A stretch of 64,000 nucleotides of DNA from Bifidobacterium felsineum (lineage in GTDB: Bacteria; Actinomycetota; Actinomycetes; Actinomycetales; Bifidobacteriaceae). Positions 25,638-34,515 of this stretch are shown here, one piece after another. The notes beneath the pieces are model-generated. The model searched no databases, was not told the origin of the DNA, and worked only from the letters and a program-made list of their open reading frames with translations. The number at the start of each line of letters is the position of its first letter. Within the stretch, counting starts at the first letter, position 1. The stretch is taken from NCBI RefSeq assembly GCF_002802915.1, contig NZ_PEBJ01000002.1, positions 62,001-126,000 of the forward strand, in the 5' to 3' direction. The position numbers and the translations under genes are program-made.

Positions 25638-27563
25638 ATGGCGGTTCGTGGAGATATCCGTAATGTGGCGATTGTGGCTCACGTCGATCACGGCAAGACC
25701 ACGCTGGTCAATGCCATGCTTCAGCAGTCCCACGTGTTCAACGAGCGTGAGGAAGTCCCGGATCGTGTGATGGATTCCAACGATCTCGAGCGTGAGAAGG
25801 GCATCACCATCCTCGCCAAGAACACGGCCGTGGAATACACCGGTCCGCTGGCTGCCAAGTACGGTCACCCGGACGGCATCACCCTGAACATCATCGACAC
25901 CCCTGGCCACGCTGACTTCGGTGGCGAGGTGGAGCGCGGCATCTCCATGGTCGATGGCGTCGTGCTACTCGTGGACGCATCCGAAGGCCCGCTGCCGCAG
26001 ACCCGTTTCGTGCTGCGCAAGGCTCTCGAAGCCAAGCTGCCGGTCATCCTGTGCGTGAACAAGGTCGATCGCCCGGATGCCCGTATCGATGAGGTCGTCT
26101 CCGAATCCACCGATCTGCTGCTGGGCCTTGCCCAGGACGTTGTCGAGGAAGGCATCGACCTCGATCTCGACCACCTGCTCGATCTGCCGGTTGTCTACTG
26201 CGCCGCCAAGGCCGGCTACGCCTCCACCAACCAGCCGGAGAACGGCGCTCTGCCGGACAACGACAACCTCGAGCCGCTGTTCGAAGACATCATCAAGTAC
26301 ATCCCGGCTCCGGAATATGAGGAAGGCGCACCGCTGCAGGCACACGTGGCCAACATCGACTCCTCCGACTTCCTTGGCCGACTCGGCCTGGTCCGCATCT
26401 ACAACGGCACCCTCGAGAAGGGCAAGACCTACGGTCTGAGCCGTGTGGACGGCTCCATCGAAAACTTCCGCGTGGCCGAACTGCTGCGCACCCAGGGCCT
26501 CGAGCGCACTCCTGTGGCCTCCGCCGGCCCTGGCGACATCGTGGCAGTCGCCGGTGTGAACGACATCATGATCGGCGAAACCATCGTCGACCCCAATGAC
26601 CCGAAGCCGCTGCCGCTGATTCACGTCGACGATCCGGCCATTTCCATGACCTTCGGCGTCAACGATTCCCCGCTGGCTGGCACTGAGGGCAAGGACCACA
26701 AGCTCACCGCTCGTATGATCAAGGACCGTCTGGACCGCGAGCTCATCGGTAACGTGTCCATCAAGGTGCTGCCGACCGACCGTCCTGACGCTTGGGAAGT
26801 GCAGGGCCGCGGCGAGCTGGCACTGGCCGTGCTGGCCGAGCAGATGCGCCGCGAAGGCTATGAGCTGACCGTCGGCCGCCCGCAGGTGGTCACCAAGAAG
26901 ATCGACGGTGTGGTCAACGAGCCTATGGAAAGCACCACCATCGACGTGCCGGAAGAGTACATGGGTACCGTCACTCAGCTCATGGCCGACCGTAAGGGCC
27001 GTATGGATTCCATGTCCAACCACGGCTCCGGTTGGGTGCGTCTGCAGTTCACCGTGCCGTCCCGCGGCCTGATCGGCTTCCGTACCGCTCTGCTGTCCGC
27101 CACCCGCGGCACCGGCATCGCATCCTCCATCTCCGCCGGCTACGCTCCGTGGGCCGGTCAGATCGTGACCCGCCAGAACGGCTCCATGGTCTCCGACCGT
27201 CAGGGTGTCGCCACCCCGTACGCTATGCAGCGTCTGCAGGCTCGTGGCAACTTCTTCGTCGAACCGCAGTCCCCGGTCTACGAAGGCCAGGTTGTGGGCG
27301 TGAACAACAAGCCCGATGAGCTGGATGTGAACATCACTCTAGCCAAGCACATGACCAACATGCGTTCTTCCACCGCCGACGTGCTGGAAACCCTGACCCC
27401 GCCGATCAAGATGAGCCTCGAGGAGTCCCTGGACTTCGCCAACGAGGACGAGTGCGTGGAAGTGACTCCGGAGTCCATCCGTGTGCGCAAGATTATCCTC
27501 GGCCGCGAAGATTGGTACAAGTGGCGCGCCAAGCAGCGTCGCCAGAATAACCAGACTAAGTAG
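25638..27563 (+). CDS. typA: Ribosome-associated GTPase TypA/BipA
   Basis: TypA/BipA is a translational GTPase that binds the ribosome and aids assembly and stress growth. The 641-residue protein has G1 [11 protein letters not shown]2/switch [17 protein letters not shown]3 [15 protein letters not shown]4 NKVDRPDAR, then elongation-factor-like domains and the BipA-specific C-terminus [20 protein letters not shown]...[25 protein letters not shown]. The gene's last codons (QNNQTK-stop) lie in a hairpin that is repeated downstream. AGAGAGG precedes the ATG. Codon use indicates high expression. Confidence 0.97.
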   Translation: MAVRGDIRNVAIVAHVDHGKTTLVNAMLQQSHVFNEREEVPDRVMDSNDLEREKGITILAKNTAVEYTGPLAAKYGHPDGITLNIIDTPGHADFGGEVERGISMVDGVVLLVDASEGPLPQTRFVLRKALEAKLPVILCVNKVDRPDARIDEVVSESTDLLLGLAQDVVEEGIDLDLDHLLDLPVVYCAAKAGYASTNQPENGALPDNDNLEPLFEDIIKYIPAPEYEEGAPLQAHVANIDSSDFLGRLGLVRIYNGTLEKGKTYGLSRVDGSIENFRVAELLRTQGLERTPVASAGPGDIVAVAGVNDIMIGETIVDPNDPKPLPLIHVDDPAISMTFGVNDSPLAGTEGKDHKLTARMIKDRLDRELIGNVSIKVLPTDRPDAWEVQGRGELALAVLAEQMRREGYELTVGRPQVVTKKIDGVVNEPMESTTIDVPEEYMGTVTQLMADRKGRMDSMSNHGSGWVRLQFTVPSRGLIGFRTALLSATRGTGIASSISAGYAPWAGQIVTRQNGSMVSDRQGVATPYAMQRLQARGNFFVEPQSPVYEGQVVGVNNKPDELDVNITLAKHMTNMRSSTADVLETLTPPIKMSLEESLDFANEDECVEVTPESIRVRKIILGREDWYKWRAKQRRQNNQTK

Positions 27564-27805
27564 TCTGATTATTCAGCCGACGCTGCCTTCGCGGATGCCC
27601 TGTGGTGGCATCCGCTCGCCTCGGCTACGAACAGTCCACTGGACTGTTCGTTTAACGCCTCGGCATCGTCAGAATAACCAAGCTAAGTAGTTTGGTTGTT
27701 CTGACGACCTTCGCGGGCGCTTGTGGTGCGCCCGCTCACTTCGCCTATGGAAAGCCCACTGGGCTTTCCATTTAACGGCTCAGCAGAACAATCAGACTAA
27801 GTAAG
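27537..27805. repeat. Tandem hairpin repeat copied from the typA 3' end
   Basis: Two units of about 125 bp lie in tandem. Each has hairpin I (27537-27582; 27667-27706, loop CTAAGTAG), hairpin II (27591-27615; 27713-27735, loops CTGTGGT and TTGTGGT) and hairpin III (27627-27651; 27747-27771, both 11-bp stems with ACT loop), followed by TTTAACGSCTCRGC. A third, partial hairpin I start is at 27785-27803. Stem bases differ between units but stay complementary. Hairpin I of the first unit includes the typA stop codon. Confidence 0.85.
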
Positions 27806-27810
27806 GCAAC

Positions 27811-28227
27811 ATGAAACCTTGGTCTCATAGGCAAAGCGCGTTGGTCAGAGCGGTAATTACGATCTTGGCCGGCGCGCTTGCCGCGTTTGTGGGCACGTTC
27901 GCGCATCGCATGGGCGCGGACATGAATATTCCATATGGATTGGTGCTGGCCTTCGTGCTGATCATTCTCTCCACATGGTGTGCTCGTGCCCGTATGGGTG
28001 TCATCGGATTGGCGTTGCACCTTATTGCCTCCTCGATGACCGCATGGGGGCTTGCCCTGACCACGACATCCGGCAATGCATTGATTGTGGCCGGGTTCCA
28101 AGGCGATATGCCATATTTCACACAGCATGCCGGGTACATATGGCTCTATGGTCTGGTTCTGGTGCAAGTGGTCATGCTGATATTGCCTACACGCTGGTTC
28201 ACCATCCCGGCACAACGCGACGTATAG
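27811..28227 (+). CDS. Small four-helix membrane protein, unknown function
   Basis: A 138-residue protein with four predicted membrane segments (about residues 14-32, 42-58, 63-85 and 108-128). The second loop contains HRMGADMNIPYGL. I do not recognise a functional family; it resembles short uncharacterised actinobacterial membrane proteins. The ATG follows AAGG by 5 nt, and the gene begins right after the typA-derived repeats, so its upstream region may be shaped by them. pheA starts 100 bp later. Confidence 0.75.
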   Translation: MKPWSHRQSALVRAVITILAGALAAFVGTFAHRMGADMNIPYGLVLAFVLIILSTWCARARMGVIGLALHLIASSMTAWGLALTTTSGNALIVAGFQGDMPYFTQHAGYIWLYGLVLVQVVMLILPTRWFTIPAQRDV

Positions 28228-28230
28228 AGC

Positions 28231-28299
28231 ACTTTTCGCACGAAACGGACGTTCGAGGGCTGAAAATCGGTCCATCCACGTACTTTTCGCGCGAAAAGT
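28231..28299. promoter_or_regulatory. Pair of operator-like sites upstream of pheA
   Basis: ACTTTTCGCGCGAAAAGT (28282-28299) is a perfect 18-bp palindrome. A related, less symmetric copy ACTTTTCGCACGAAACGG lies at 28231-28248, 51 bp upstream, which is about five helical turns. The second site ends 14 bp before the putative pheA -10 box. The regulator is unknown. Confidence 0.6.
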
Positions 28300-28313
28300 G
28301 TGTGGAACGCCGC

Positions 28314-28319
28314 TACGAT
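28314..28319 (+). promoter_or_regulatory. Putative -10 box of pheA, leaderless arrangement
   Basis: TACGAT ends 8 nt before the ATG at 28328. There is no ribosome binding site. The same hexamer and spacing occur before xerD. Confidence 0.45.
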
Positions 28320-28327
28320 AGAACGTT

Positions 28328-29308
28328 ATGGCGCGTATACAACTCTTTTACCTCGGTCCGGAAGGCACCTTCACCCATCAGGCGGCAATGACAGCTGCCG
28401 AGCAGTTTGCCCCGCTGGGGGATTTTGACCTCGTGCCGTTGCCTGACGTTCCGGCGATTATGAACGCTGTGCAATCGCGTCAAGGTTGGGGAGTAATCGC
28501 TTGGGAAAACAATGTCGAAGGCTACGTGGTCCCAAACCTGGATGCTCTAATTGATGCCACTGATGTGGCGGGCTTCGCTAGAGTCAGCGTGGACGTGGCA
28601 TTCAACGCGTTCACGGTGAAAGGACACGCCATTTACGACTGCACCGGCCAGCCGGTAAGTGCACATCCACATGGCCTTGCCCAATGCACGAAATTCATCA
28701 CCGAACATCATCTCAGGCCCAAAGCGGCATCATCCAATGCCGCCGCCTGCCGTGACCTGCAACCTGGTCAAGTGGCGCTGGGCCCGAGCATCTGCGGCAA
28801 GCTCTACGATCTTGACGTGCTTGGCGAGCGGGTGCAGGATTTCGATGGTGCCAGAACCGATTTTCTGGTTATCGCCCCTCGCGATGTCGTTCAGGAATTG
28901 AACGCCCGCGCCCAGCACGGCGACGCCAATGACTTCGAAACCATCATCACATTCATTCCCCTAGCCACAGGACCGGGAGTTGTAGCTAATATTCTCGACA
29001 TTCTGCGCGTCGCCGGACTGAATATGACCAGCTTCATGTCCCGTCCCATCAAAGGCCATGACGGCACCTATAGCTTCATCGATACCTTGGATGCGGCGCC
29101 TTGGGAACCTCGATTCCAAAAAGTATTGGAAATATTGGCTATGAAAGGCATCTGGATGAAGACCTTGGCCGTATACCCCCGCCGTGAACGTCCGAACCCG
29201 CCGGTGGACGCATGGATGTTGCCGAAGGGCGGCATCCATATTGATACGGAACATATGTCTGATGGTTGGCAGCACACCGAGAGCGTACGAAAGGAACTGT
29301 TGTGGTAG
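28328..29308 (+). CDS. pheA: Prephenate dehydratase
   Basis: Converts prephenate to phenylpyruvate for phenylalanine synthesis. The 326-residue protein has the dehydratase start FYLGPEGTFTHQAAM, the catalytic-region motif ARTDFLVIAPRD (canonical TRF) and a C-terminal ACT domain with GPGVVANILDILRVAGLNMTSFMSRPIKGHDGTYSFIDT (ESRP-like region), which usually gives phenylalanine feedback. The family's chorismate mutase domain is absent, as usual in actinobacteria. tyrA follows with a 7-base overlap. A palindromic pair upstream suggests transcriptional control. Confidence 0.94.
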   Translation: MARIQLFYLGPEGTFTHQAAMTAAEQFAPLGDFDLVPLPDVPAIMNAVQSRQGWGVIAWENNVEGYVVPNLDALIDATDVAGFARVSVDVAFNAFTVKGHAIYDCTGQPVSAHPHGLAQCTKFITEHHLRPKAASSNAAACRDLQPGQVALGPSICGKLYDLDVLGERVQDFDGARTDFLVIAPRDVVQELNARAQHGDANDFETIITFIPLATGPGVVANILDILRVAGLNMTSFMSRPIKGHDGTYSFIDTLDAAPWEPRFQKVLEILAMKGIWMKTLAVYPRRERPNPPVDAWMLPKGGIHIDTEHMSDGWQHTESVRKELLW

Positions 29309-30303
29309 ATACGGTTGGCATTGTAGGGCTTGGCCTCATCGGTGGATCGTTGGCCAGGCGTCTAGCCCAACGCGGCATCAAGGTCGTGGCGTGGAATCAT
29401 CGCCCTCATCCTTATGCTCAGGCCGAAGCGGACGGTATCTATTGCAAGAGCACGATTGCCGAGCTGATGAGCGCTGATCCGGACGTGGTAGTGCTGTGTA
29501 ATCCGCTCAAAGCCATGCCCGCTATTCTCGCTGAACTGAAGCCGTTGTTGGCCAAATCTCCGCGCACCACACTTACCGACGTTGGTTCGGTCAAAGGTAT
29601 GGTCCGCGATCAAGTCAAAGCAGCTGGTCTGGGGGAGTGCTATGTGGGCGCCCATCCGATGGCGGGCAATGAGCTTTCCGGTTGGCGGGCCGCCGACCCG
29701 CATCTCTATGATGATGCACTCTGGGCCGTGACTGTGGATGAGGATACCGCATACAACCGCTTCTTCAGTGTTGCTTCCATGATTACCCATGACGTAGGCA
29801 ACAGGATTATTGTGCTCGATGATGAAACACACGACAAAGGTGCTGCGATGATTTCGCACATGCCTCATGTAGTGTCCACCGCGTTGATTAACGAGCTCAC
29901 CGCCAACCCGGACCGTAACGTCGCCGCAGCGCTTTCCGCAGGCTGCTGGCGAGATATGACTCGTGTGGCGCTCACCGACCCCGACCGCACACGAGCCATG
30001 GTTGAGGAAGATGCTTTGAACGTGGAAGTATTGCTCCGCCGCATGGCTTCACGTCTCACCGCCATGGCCGATCAGCTCCACAATGCTGATGCCTCTGCGA
30101 TTGGGCGGTTCTTCGCTGAGGGGGATCCGTTCCGCCGGTATAAGGCCGAAATGTCCTCAACGGACGCTTTCACACGTCAGGAACTTGAAATTCCGGAACA
30201 AGGATGGCAGCAGACGTTGCTGTTCTCGGCCAGGCGTGGTGAAGCCATCACCGGTTTCGTGAATCTGCGGCAGGCGATTATCGAACTACGACCCGCAATC
30301 TAA
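29302..30303 (+). CDS. tyrA: Prephenate dehydrogenase
   Basis: Oxidatively decarboxylates prephenate to 4-hydroxyphenylpyruvate for tyrosine. The 333-residue protein has a Rossmann start VDTVGIVGLGLIGGSLARRLAQRG, DVGSVKGMVRDQV, the catalytic histidine region YVGAHPMAGNELSGW and a helical dimerisation C-terminus with SHMPHVVSTALINEL. The GTG at 29302 is chosen: it overlaps the pheA stop, and AAGGA lies 6 nt before it, so pheA and tyrA are translationally coupled and make the two aromatic branches together. Confidence 0.93.
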   Translation: MVDTVGIVGLGLIGGSLARRLAQRGIKVVAWNHRPHPYAQAEADGIYCKSTIAELMSADPDVVVLCNPLKAMPAILAELKPLLAKSPRTTLTDVGSVKGMVRDQVKAAGLGECYVGAHPMAGNELSGWRAADPHLYDDALWAVTVDEDTAYNRFFSVASMITHDVGNRIIVLDDETHDKGAAMISHMPHVVSTALINELTANPDRNVAAALSAGCWRDMTRVALTDPDRTRAMVEEDALNVEVLLRRMASRLTAMADQLHNADASAIGRFFAEGDPFRRYKAEMSSTDAFTRQELEIPEQGWQQTLLFSARRGEAITGFVNLRQAIIELRPAI

Positions 30304-30403
30304 CAGCGGTGCATGCCATAAAGGCGTACAGTGGAAATTATTGAGATGACCTGTTTCGCCAAAGAAGACGAAGCACACCACACAGATTTAGGGGATGATT
30401 GAT

Positions 30404-30661
30404 ATGACGCTACCTCGGCAGATTCCCGTAGGCGCTCGCGTAGTGGTCCGCATCACAGATGGCATCGATCCGGCAGATGGACGTATGAAATTCCGCGATT
30501 ACGTAGGGCATGTGACCTCATGGGACGGTTACACACTGGAGATGGTGAGAGATGCAGCCGCCAACGGTTCGCGCCCGGCTCAGAACGTGACCATTCACCA
30601 GGAGCAGATTGCCACTCTGAAGCCGGTTCCAGAGCGTCCGAAGCACCAGCCTCGCCCCTGA
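30404..30661 (+). CDS. Small conserved actinobacterial protein (beta-barrel type), unknown function
   Basis: An 85-residue protein: IPVGARVVVRITDGIDPADGRMKFRDYVGHVTSWDGYTLEMVRDAAANG... The alternating pattern suggests a small beta-barrel. It resembles the N-terminal domain that precedes the acetyltransferase domain in some actinobacterial GNAT proteins, but no acetyltransferase follows here. ATG 30404 is preferred because AGGGG lies 9 nt upstream; ATG 30395 would abut it. It follows tyrA by 100 bp and ends shortly before a convergent ABC permease gene. Confidence 0.65.
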   Translation: MTLPRQIPVGARVVVRITDGIDPADGRMKFRDYVGHVTSWDGYTLEMVRDAAANGSRPAQNVTIHQEQIATLKPVPERPKHQPRP

Positions 30662-30692
30662 CCGCTACCAGCCCGGGATGAGGCTCTACGCG

Positions 30693-33587
30693 TCACTCCG
30701 CTGCCACGGCATCAAGCACTGGTTGTTTCAGCGCGCGGGAAGCGGGGGAGACCGAAGCCACCAGTCCTATCAGAATTGCCAGGGCGAGGAAGACTCCCAA
30801 CTGGTTCCATGGAATGCTGAGCACCGAAAGTCCATTCGCCTGATAGACCACCCGAATCACCACTCCGGCCGCGACGCCGACCACCATACCCATCATGGTG
30901 CCGAACACTGCGATGATGGCCGCCTCGATACCGAGCATGCCGCGCACCTGTGCTCGCGAGGTGCCAATGGCGCGAAGCAATCCGATTTCCTTGGTGCGTT
31001 CGGATACCGACAATGCCAGCGTGTTCACAATGCCGAAAATTGCGATCACAATCGACAATGCCAGTAGGGCATACAAGACCAACAGAATTTGATCGACCAT
31101 CGAACTCATCGTGGACTTGAATTCGTCACGGTCCTGCACATTCACCACATAATATGATTTCACGGCCTTGATCAACCGTGTTTTCAGAGCATCGATATCG
31201 GTGCCATGCTTGGCATTGATGAACAACATGATGGTGAACATCGTGTATTGGTTCGCGATCTTGTTCGCGGCATCGTCGTTCATCAGCACCATCGAACGGT
31301 AGATGGAATTCTCGATAATCGCGCCGACCTTCATCGTGACGTGCGTGGTTTCGGTCTTGGTCTTCACCAGTGTGGTAGGGTCGACGTTCTTCGCATCTTC
31401 GGCGGCCTGTTGCGCTTCAGCGGATTTCGACTGAGCCCCCGATACATCCCCGGAAGCCAGCAACTGCTGCGCTTCAGCGGTAAGACCGTCGATTTTTGCC
31501 TTGACCTGCGCTTGATAATCGGTTTGTGCTTTGGCAGTGGCTTCCTCATCGACCACGACTTGCCGGCCATTGACCTTGACGGTATCGCCGACCTTCCAGC
31601 CATTGTCTTTCGCCACCTGCAAACCGACGACCAGCTCGCCATTGCGTAACGCTGCGTTTGCATCACCGGAATTGGTCACTGGCGCGAACACCTTCGTGAA
31701 GAGCGAGGGTTGCTCGGCGAAGGTCATCGCCGCAGCCGCATCATCGCCGGAGCCATAGGTCACGCCCATAAGCATGCGACTTTGGGAAACCGTATCCACA
31801 CCATTGGTTTTCCTGATTGCGTTGATTGCCTCATCCGGAATTTGCCCGTTGGATACCGACATGGCAGAGAAGTCAGACTTGAGACCGGAGTCCACGATGC
31901 CCGCCACTGAGGCCTTTGCCGAGGCGGCCACTACACCCAAACAGCTGACGATGGCCACGCCTACGAACAGTGCAGCCGCCGTGTTCGCCGTGCGTCGCTT
32001 GCTTCGTGAGAGATTACGCGTCGCCAATCGGCCGGTTACCGTGAATACATGTGCGGGAATCCAGCCAAGTACTGCGCTGGTAGGCGTCACCAGGGCAGGA
32101 GCAAGGACAATGACACCGATGACCACCAAACCTGCGCCAATGCCTAAAGGCCAGCCCGTGCCCAGCGACTTGAGCCAATCATTGAACCCATTCCAAGGCG
32201 ATACGGCGACGCCGGTGTCATCGGCCAATGCGATGCGCCAGCATAACAGCCATGCCAATGCACCCAAAATGAGCATGACCGTACCAATGACGCCGCGGGG
32301 CCACACCGGCTTCTCAGGATTCACCGTCTCATTCATCGCCTGAATCGGCGGTGCCGTAGCCGCACGGCGAGCCGGCAATGCGGCACCGATAAACGTGACC
32401 AGAACGCCTACGATCAAGCCGACCAGCATATCGGACACACTGGGGTCCACCGCTCCGGTCATTGGCGTACCCAGCCGGTCCATCAACATTACGATGCCCC
32501 TGACCATGATCCACCCCAGACCTATGCCGATGCCGGAGCCGACAAGGCCTAACAGGATGGCCTGAACAGCCACCGTGACGAACACTTGGACGGGGGATGC
32601 GCCGATGGAACGCAGCAATGCATACCCGCGCATCGACTCGCGCACAATCATCGAGAACGTATTCGTGATGATGAACGAACCAACGAATAAGGCGATGACC
32701 GCGAAAATGAGAATCAACGGTTGGATGAAGCCCAGAGCCTTCTTGGTGCTTGCGGCATTATCATCGCGCACACTTTGACCGGTTACCGCTACCGCATGAG
32801 CATCGGACGGCAGAGCAGCATTGATGCTGTCCGCCAACGTCTGCTGCTGGGCCACAGTCAGCGGTTGGCCATCGGCAGCTGAGCCATATACGGTCAGGTA
32901 TCGGGCAGTGCCCACCTGACCGGACTGCTGCTGGAAATACTCTTTCGCGGTTTGTGGATTAAGGCCGATGATAATGGCTCCGGCCTGGGATGACGCGGTG
33001 GAGAATATGCCGACCACACGCACGTCTGCAGGCCCATCCGGATACACGATTTTCGTGGTGTCGCCGACTTTGAGCCCTGCACTTTGTGCCGCAAATGTGT
33101 GCAGTGTGATTTCATCTTTGGCCTTGGCCCAACGCCCTTGTGTAAGCGTGGCCGAGCGCCAAGTGCCTTTCGTCAATCCCATGCCAACGGTCATTCCGCC
33201 GGTGGTGGAGACTGCGTTGTCATCTTTGCCGACCAGTACCAGGCCATTCACCTCATACACGGCCTCAGCTGTATCCACACCTTTGACGCCATTGATAGTG
33301 TCTACCAGCGATATGTCGATGCGGTTGTAGCTCTTTGACTCCGCTGACGTCGAATCCGAACTCGAGCTCGAACTGAAGCTTGATGAGGAATCCTTTTGCT
33401 CCTTATTGCCACGCACATAGACGTCGGCATCGGAATTCGAGGCCATCATCTGATCGACCTGATTGTTCATCATTTCGCGGAAGCAGAACGAACCCACCAC
33501 AAAGCTCACGCCAAGTGCGATGGCGATGATGGACATGACGAATCGCCCGAAATGCGCCCGGGCATCGCGCAAGCCGATTCTGATCAT
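30693..33587 (-). CDS. FtsX-type ABC transporter permease (MacB-like, fused two-unit)
   Basis: A 964-residue membrane protein with one N-terminal helix (residues 15-37), a large extracellular MacB-type domain, three helices (about 290-410), a linker with further helices (430-540), a second extracellular domain, and three C-terminal helices ending in the FtsX motif TKEIGLLRAIGTSRAQVRGMLGIEAAII. An equivalent motif MRGYALLRSIGASPVQVFVTVAVQ occurs in the first half, so it is a duplicated FtsX unit. A Ser-rich stretch (residues 66-82) is exported and may be flexible. It overlaps the ATPase gene by 4 bp. Such systems export peptides or lipids or shape the envelope; the substrate is unknown. Confidence 0.88.
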   Translation of the reverse strand: MIRIGLRDARAHFGRFVMSIIAIALGVSFVVGSFCFREMMNNQVDQMMASNSDADVYVRGNKEQKDSSSSFSSSSSSDSTSAESKSYNRIDISLVDTINGVKGVDTAEAVYEVNGLVLVGKDDNAVSTTGGMTVGMGLTKGTWRSATLTQGRWAKAKDEITLHTFAAQSAGLKVGDTTKIVYPDGPADVRVVGIFSTASSQAGAIIIGLNPQTAKEYFQQQSGQVGTARYLTVYGSAADGQPLTVAQQQTLADSINAALPSDAHAVAVTGQSVRDDNAASTKKALGFIQPLILIFAVIALFVGSFIITNTFSMIVRESMRGYALLRSIGASPVQVFVTVAVQAILLGLVGSGIGIGLGWIMVRGIVMLMDRLGTPMTGAVDPSVSDMLVGLIVGVLVTFIGAALPARRAATAPPIQAMNETVNPEKPVWPRGVIGTVMLILGALAWLLCWRIALADDTGVAVSPWNGFNDWLKSLGTGWPLGIGAGLVVIGVIVLAPALVTPTSAVLGWIPAHVFTVTGRLATRNLSRSKRRTANTAAALFVGVAIVSCLGVVAASAKASVAGIVDSGLKSDFSAMSVSNGQIPDEAINAIRKTNGVDTVSQSRMLMGVTYGSGDDAAAAMTFAEQPSLFTKVFAPVTNSGDANAALRNGELVVGLQVAKDNGWKVGDTVKVNGRQVVVDEEATAKAQTDYQAQVKAKIDGLTAEAQQLLASGDVSGAQSKSAEAQQAAEDAKNVDPTTLVKTKTETTHVTMKVGAIIENSIYRSMVLMNDDAANKIANQYTMFTIMLFINAKHGTDIDALKTRLIKAVKSYYVVNVQDRDEFKSTMSSMVDQILLVLYALLALSIVIAIFGIVNTLALSVSERTKEIGLLRAIGTSRAQVRGMLGIEAAIIAVFGTMMGMVVGVAAGVVIRVVYQANGLSVLSIPWNQLGVFLALAILIGLVASVSPASRALKQPVLDAVAAE

Positions 33588-34411
33588 GCGCTTGGCTCCT
33601 CGCCTTCATCCGCGAAGACCTCGAGTATCTGGTCATAGGTGGGGTGCACAAGATCCTGGGTGATATTGCCGTCCGCTAGCACCAGCACGCGGTCGGCATA
33701 GGAGGCTGCACGCGGGTCGTGCGTCACCATCACGATGGACTGGCCATATTCATGCACGGATTGCTTCAAAAAGCCGAGGACCTCACGGCTGGAATGCGAA
33801 TCAAGATTACCGGTCGGCTCGTCGGCGAAGATCACGGACGGGCGTGCCATCATGGCTCGTGCACAGGCTACGCGTTGCTGCTGGCCTCCGGAAAGCTGAC
33901 TTGGCCGGTGAGTCAGTCGCTGCTCAAGGCCCACGACTTTGACGATTTGCCTAAACCAATCGCGATCGATTGGCTTTTTGGCGATTTGCAATGGTAGGAG
34001 GATGTTTTCCTCGGCGGAGAGCGTGGGCACCAGATTAAAGGACTGGAAGATGAACCCGATTTGTTCGCGGCGTAATTTGGTCAGTTGCCGTTGGTTCATA
34101 GCCGAGACCTCCAGACCTTCCACGATGACCTGGCCGCTGGTCGGCTGGTCAAGCCCGGCCATGCAATGCATCAATGTGGATTTGCCTGAGCCGGACGGTC
34201 CCATGATCGCCGTCATCTGGCCACGCTCGAACTCCACGTTCACATGGTTCAATGCCACGACCTGGTTATCCGCGTCGCCATAGACTTTCGTCAGATCGAT
34301 GGCCTCGGCCACCACATGATCCGGCTGGTTGCGTTGTTGCGCACCGTTCGTGCCGGCATTCGTGCTGTGCTCGCTATGCTGCCTGATGTTTTGCTTGCTG
34401 TGCCGTGCCAT
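33584..34411 (-). CDS. ABC transporter ATP-binding protein (LolD/MacB type)
   Basis: The 275-residue ATPase partner of the downstream permease. It has Walker A GPSGSGKSTLMHCMAGLDQPTSG, Q-loop IGFIFQSFNLVPTLSAEENI, signature LSGGQQQRVACARAMM, Walker B VIFADEPTGNLDS and the H-loop VMVTHDP. The first 35 residues (SKQNIRQHSEHSTNAGTNG...) are low complexity and beyond the family core. The stop codon overlaps the permease start (ATGA), so the two are translationally coupled. It is divergent from xerC. Confidence 0.93.
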   Translation of the reverse strand: MARHSKQNIRQHSEHSTNAGTNGAQQRNQPDHVVAEAIDLTKVYGDADNQVVALNHVNVEFERGQMTAIMGPSGSGKSTLMHCMAGLDQPTSGQVIVEGLEVSAMNQRQLTKLRREQIGFIFQSFNLVPTLSAEENILLPLQIAKKPIDRDWFRQIVKVVGLEQRLTHRPSQLSGGQQQRVACARAMMARPSVIFADEPTGNLDSHSSREVLGFLKQSVHEYGQSIVMVTHDPRAASYADRVLVLADGNITQDLVHPTYDQILEVFADEGEEPSA

Positions 34412-34515
34412 AGCACCCCGATCGTCTGCTTCAATTGCCTGCTGGGCTTCGATTCACTGGACTTAGCCTATAGTGTAACGAAAGGTTGATGCAGCGGTAA
34501 GGGGAGGCCTGATAT

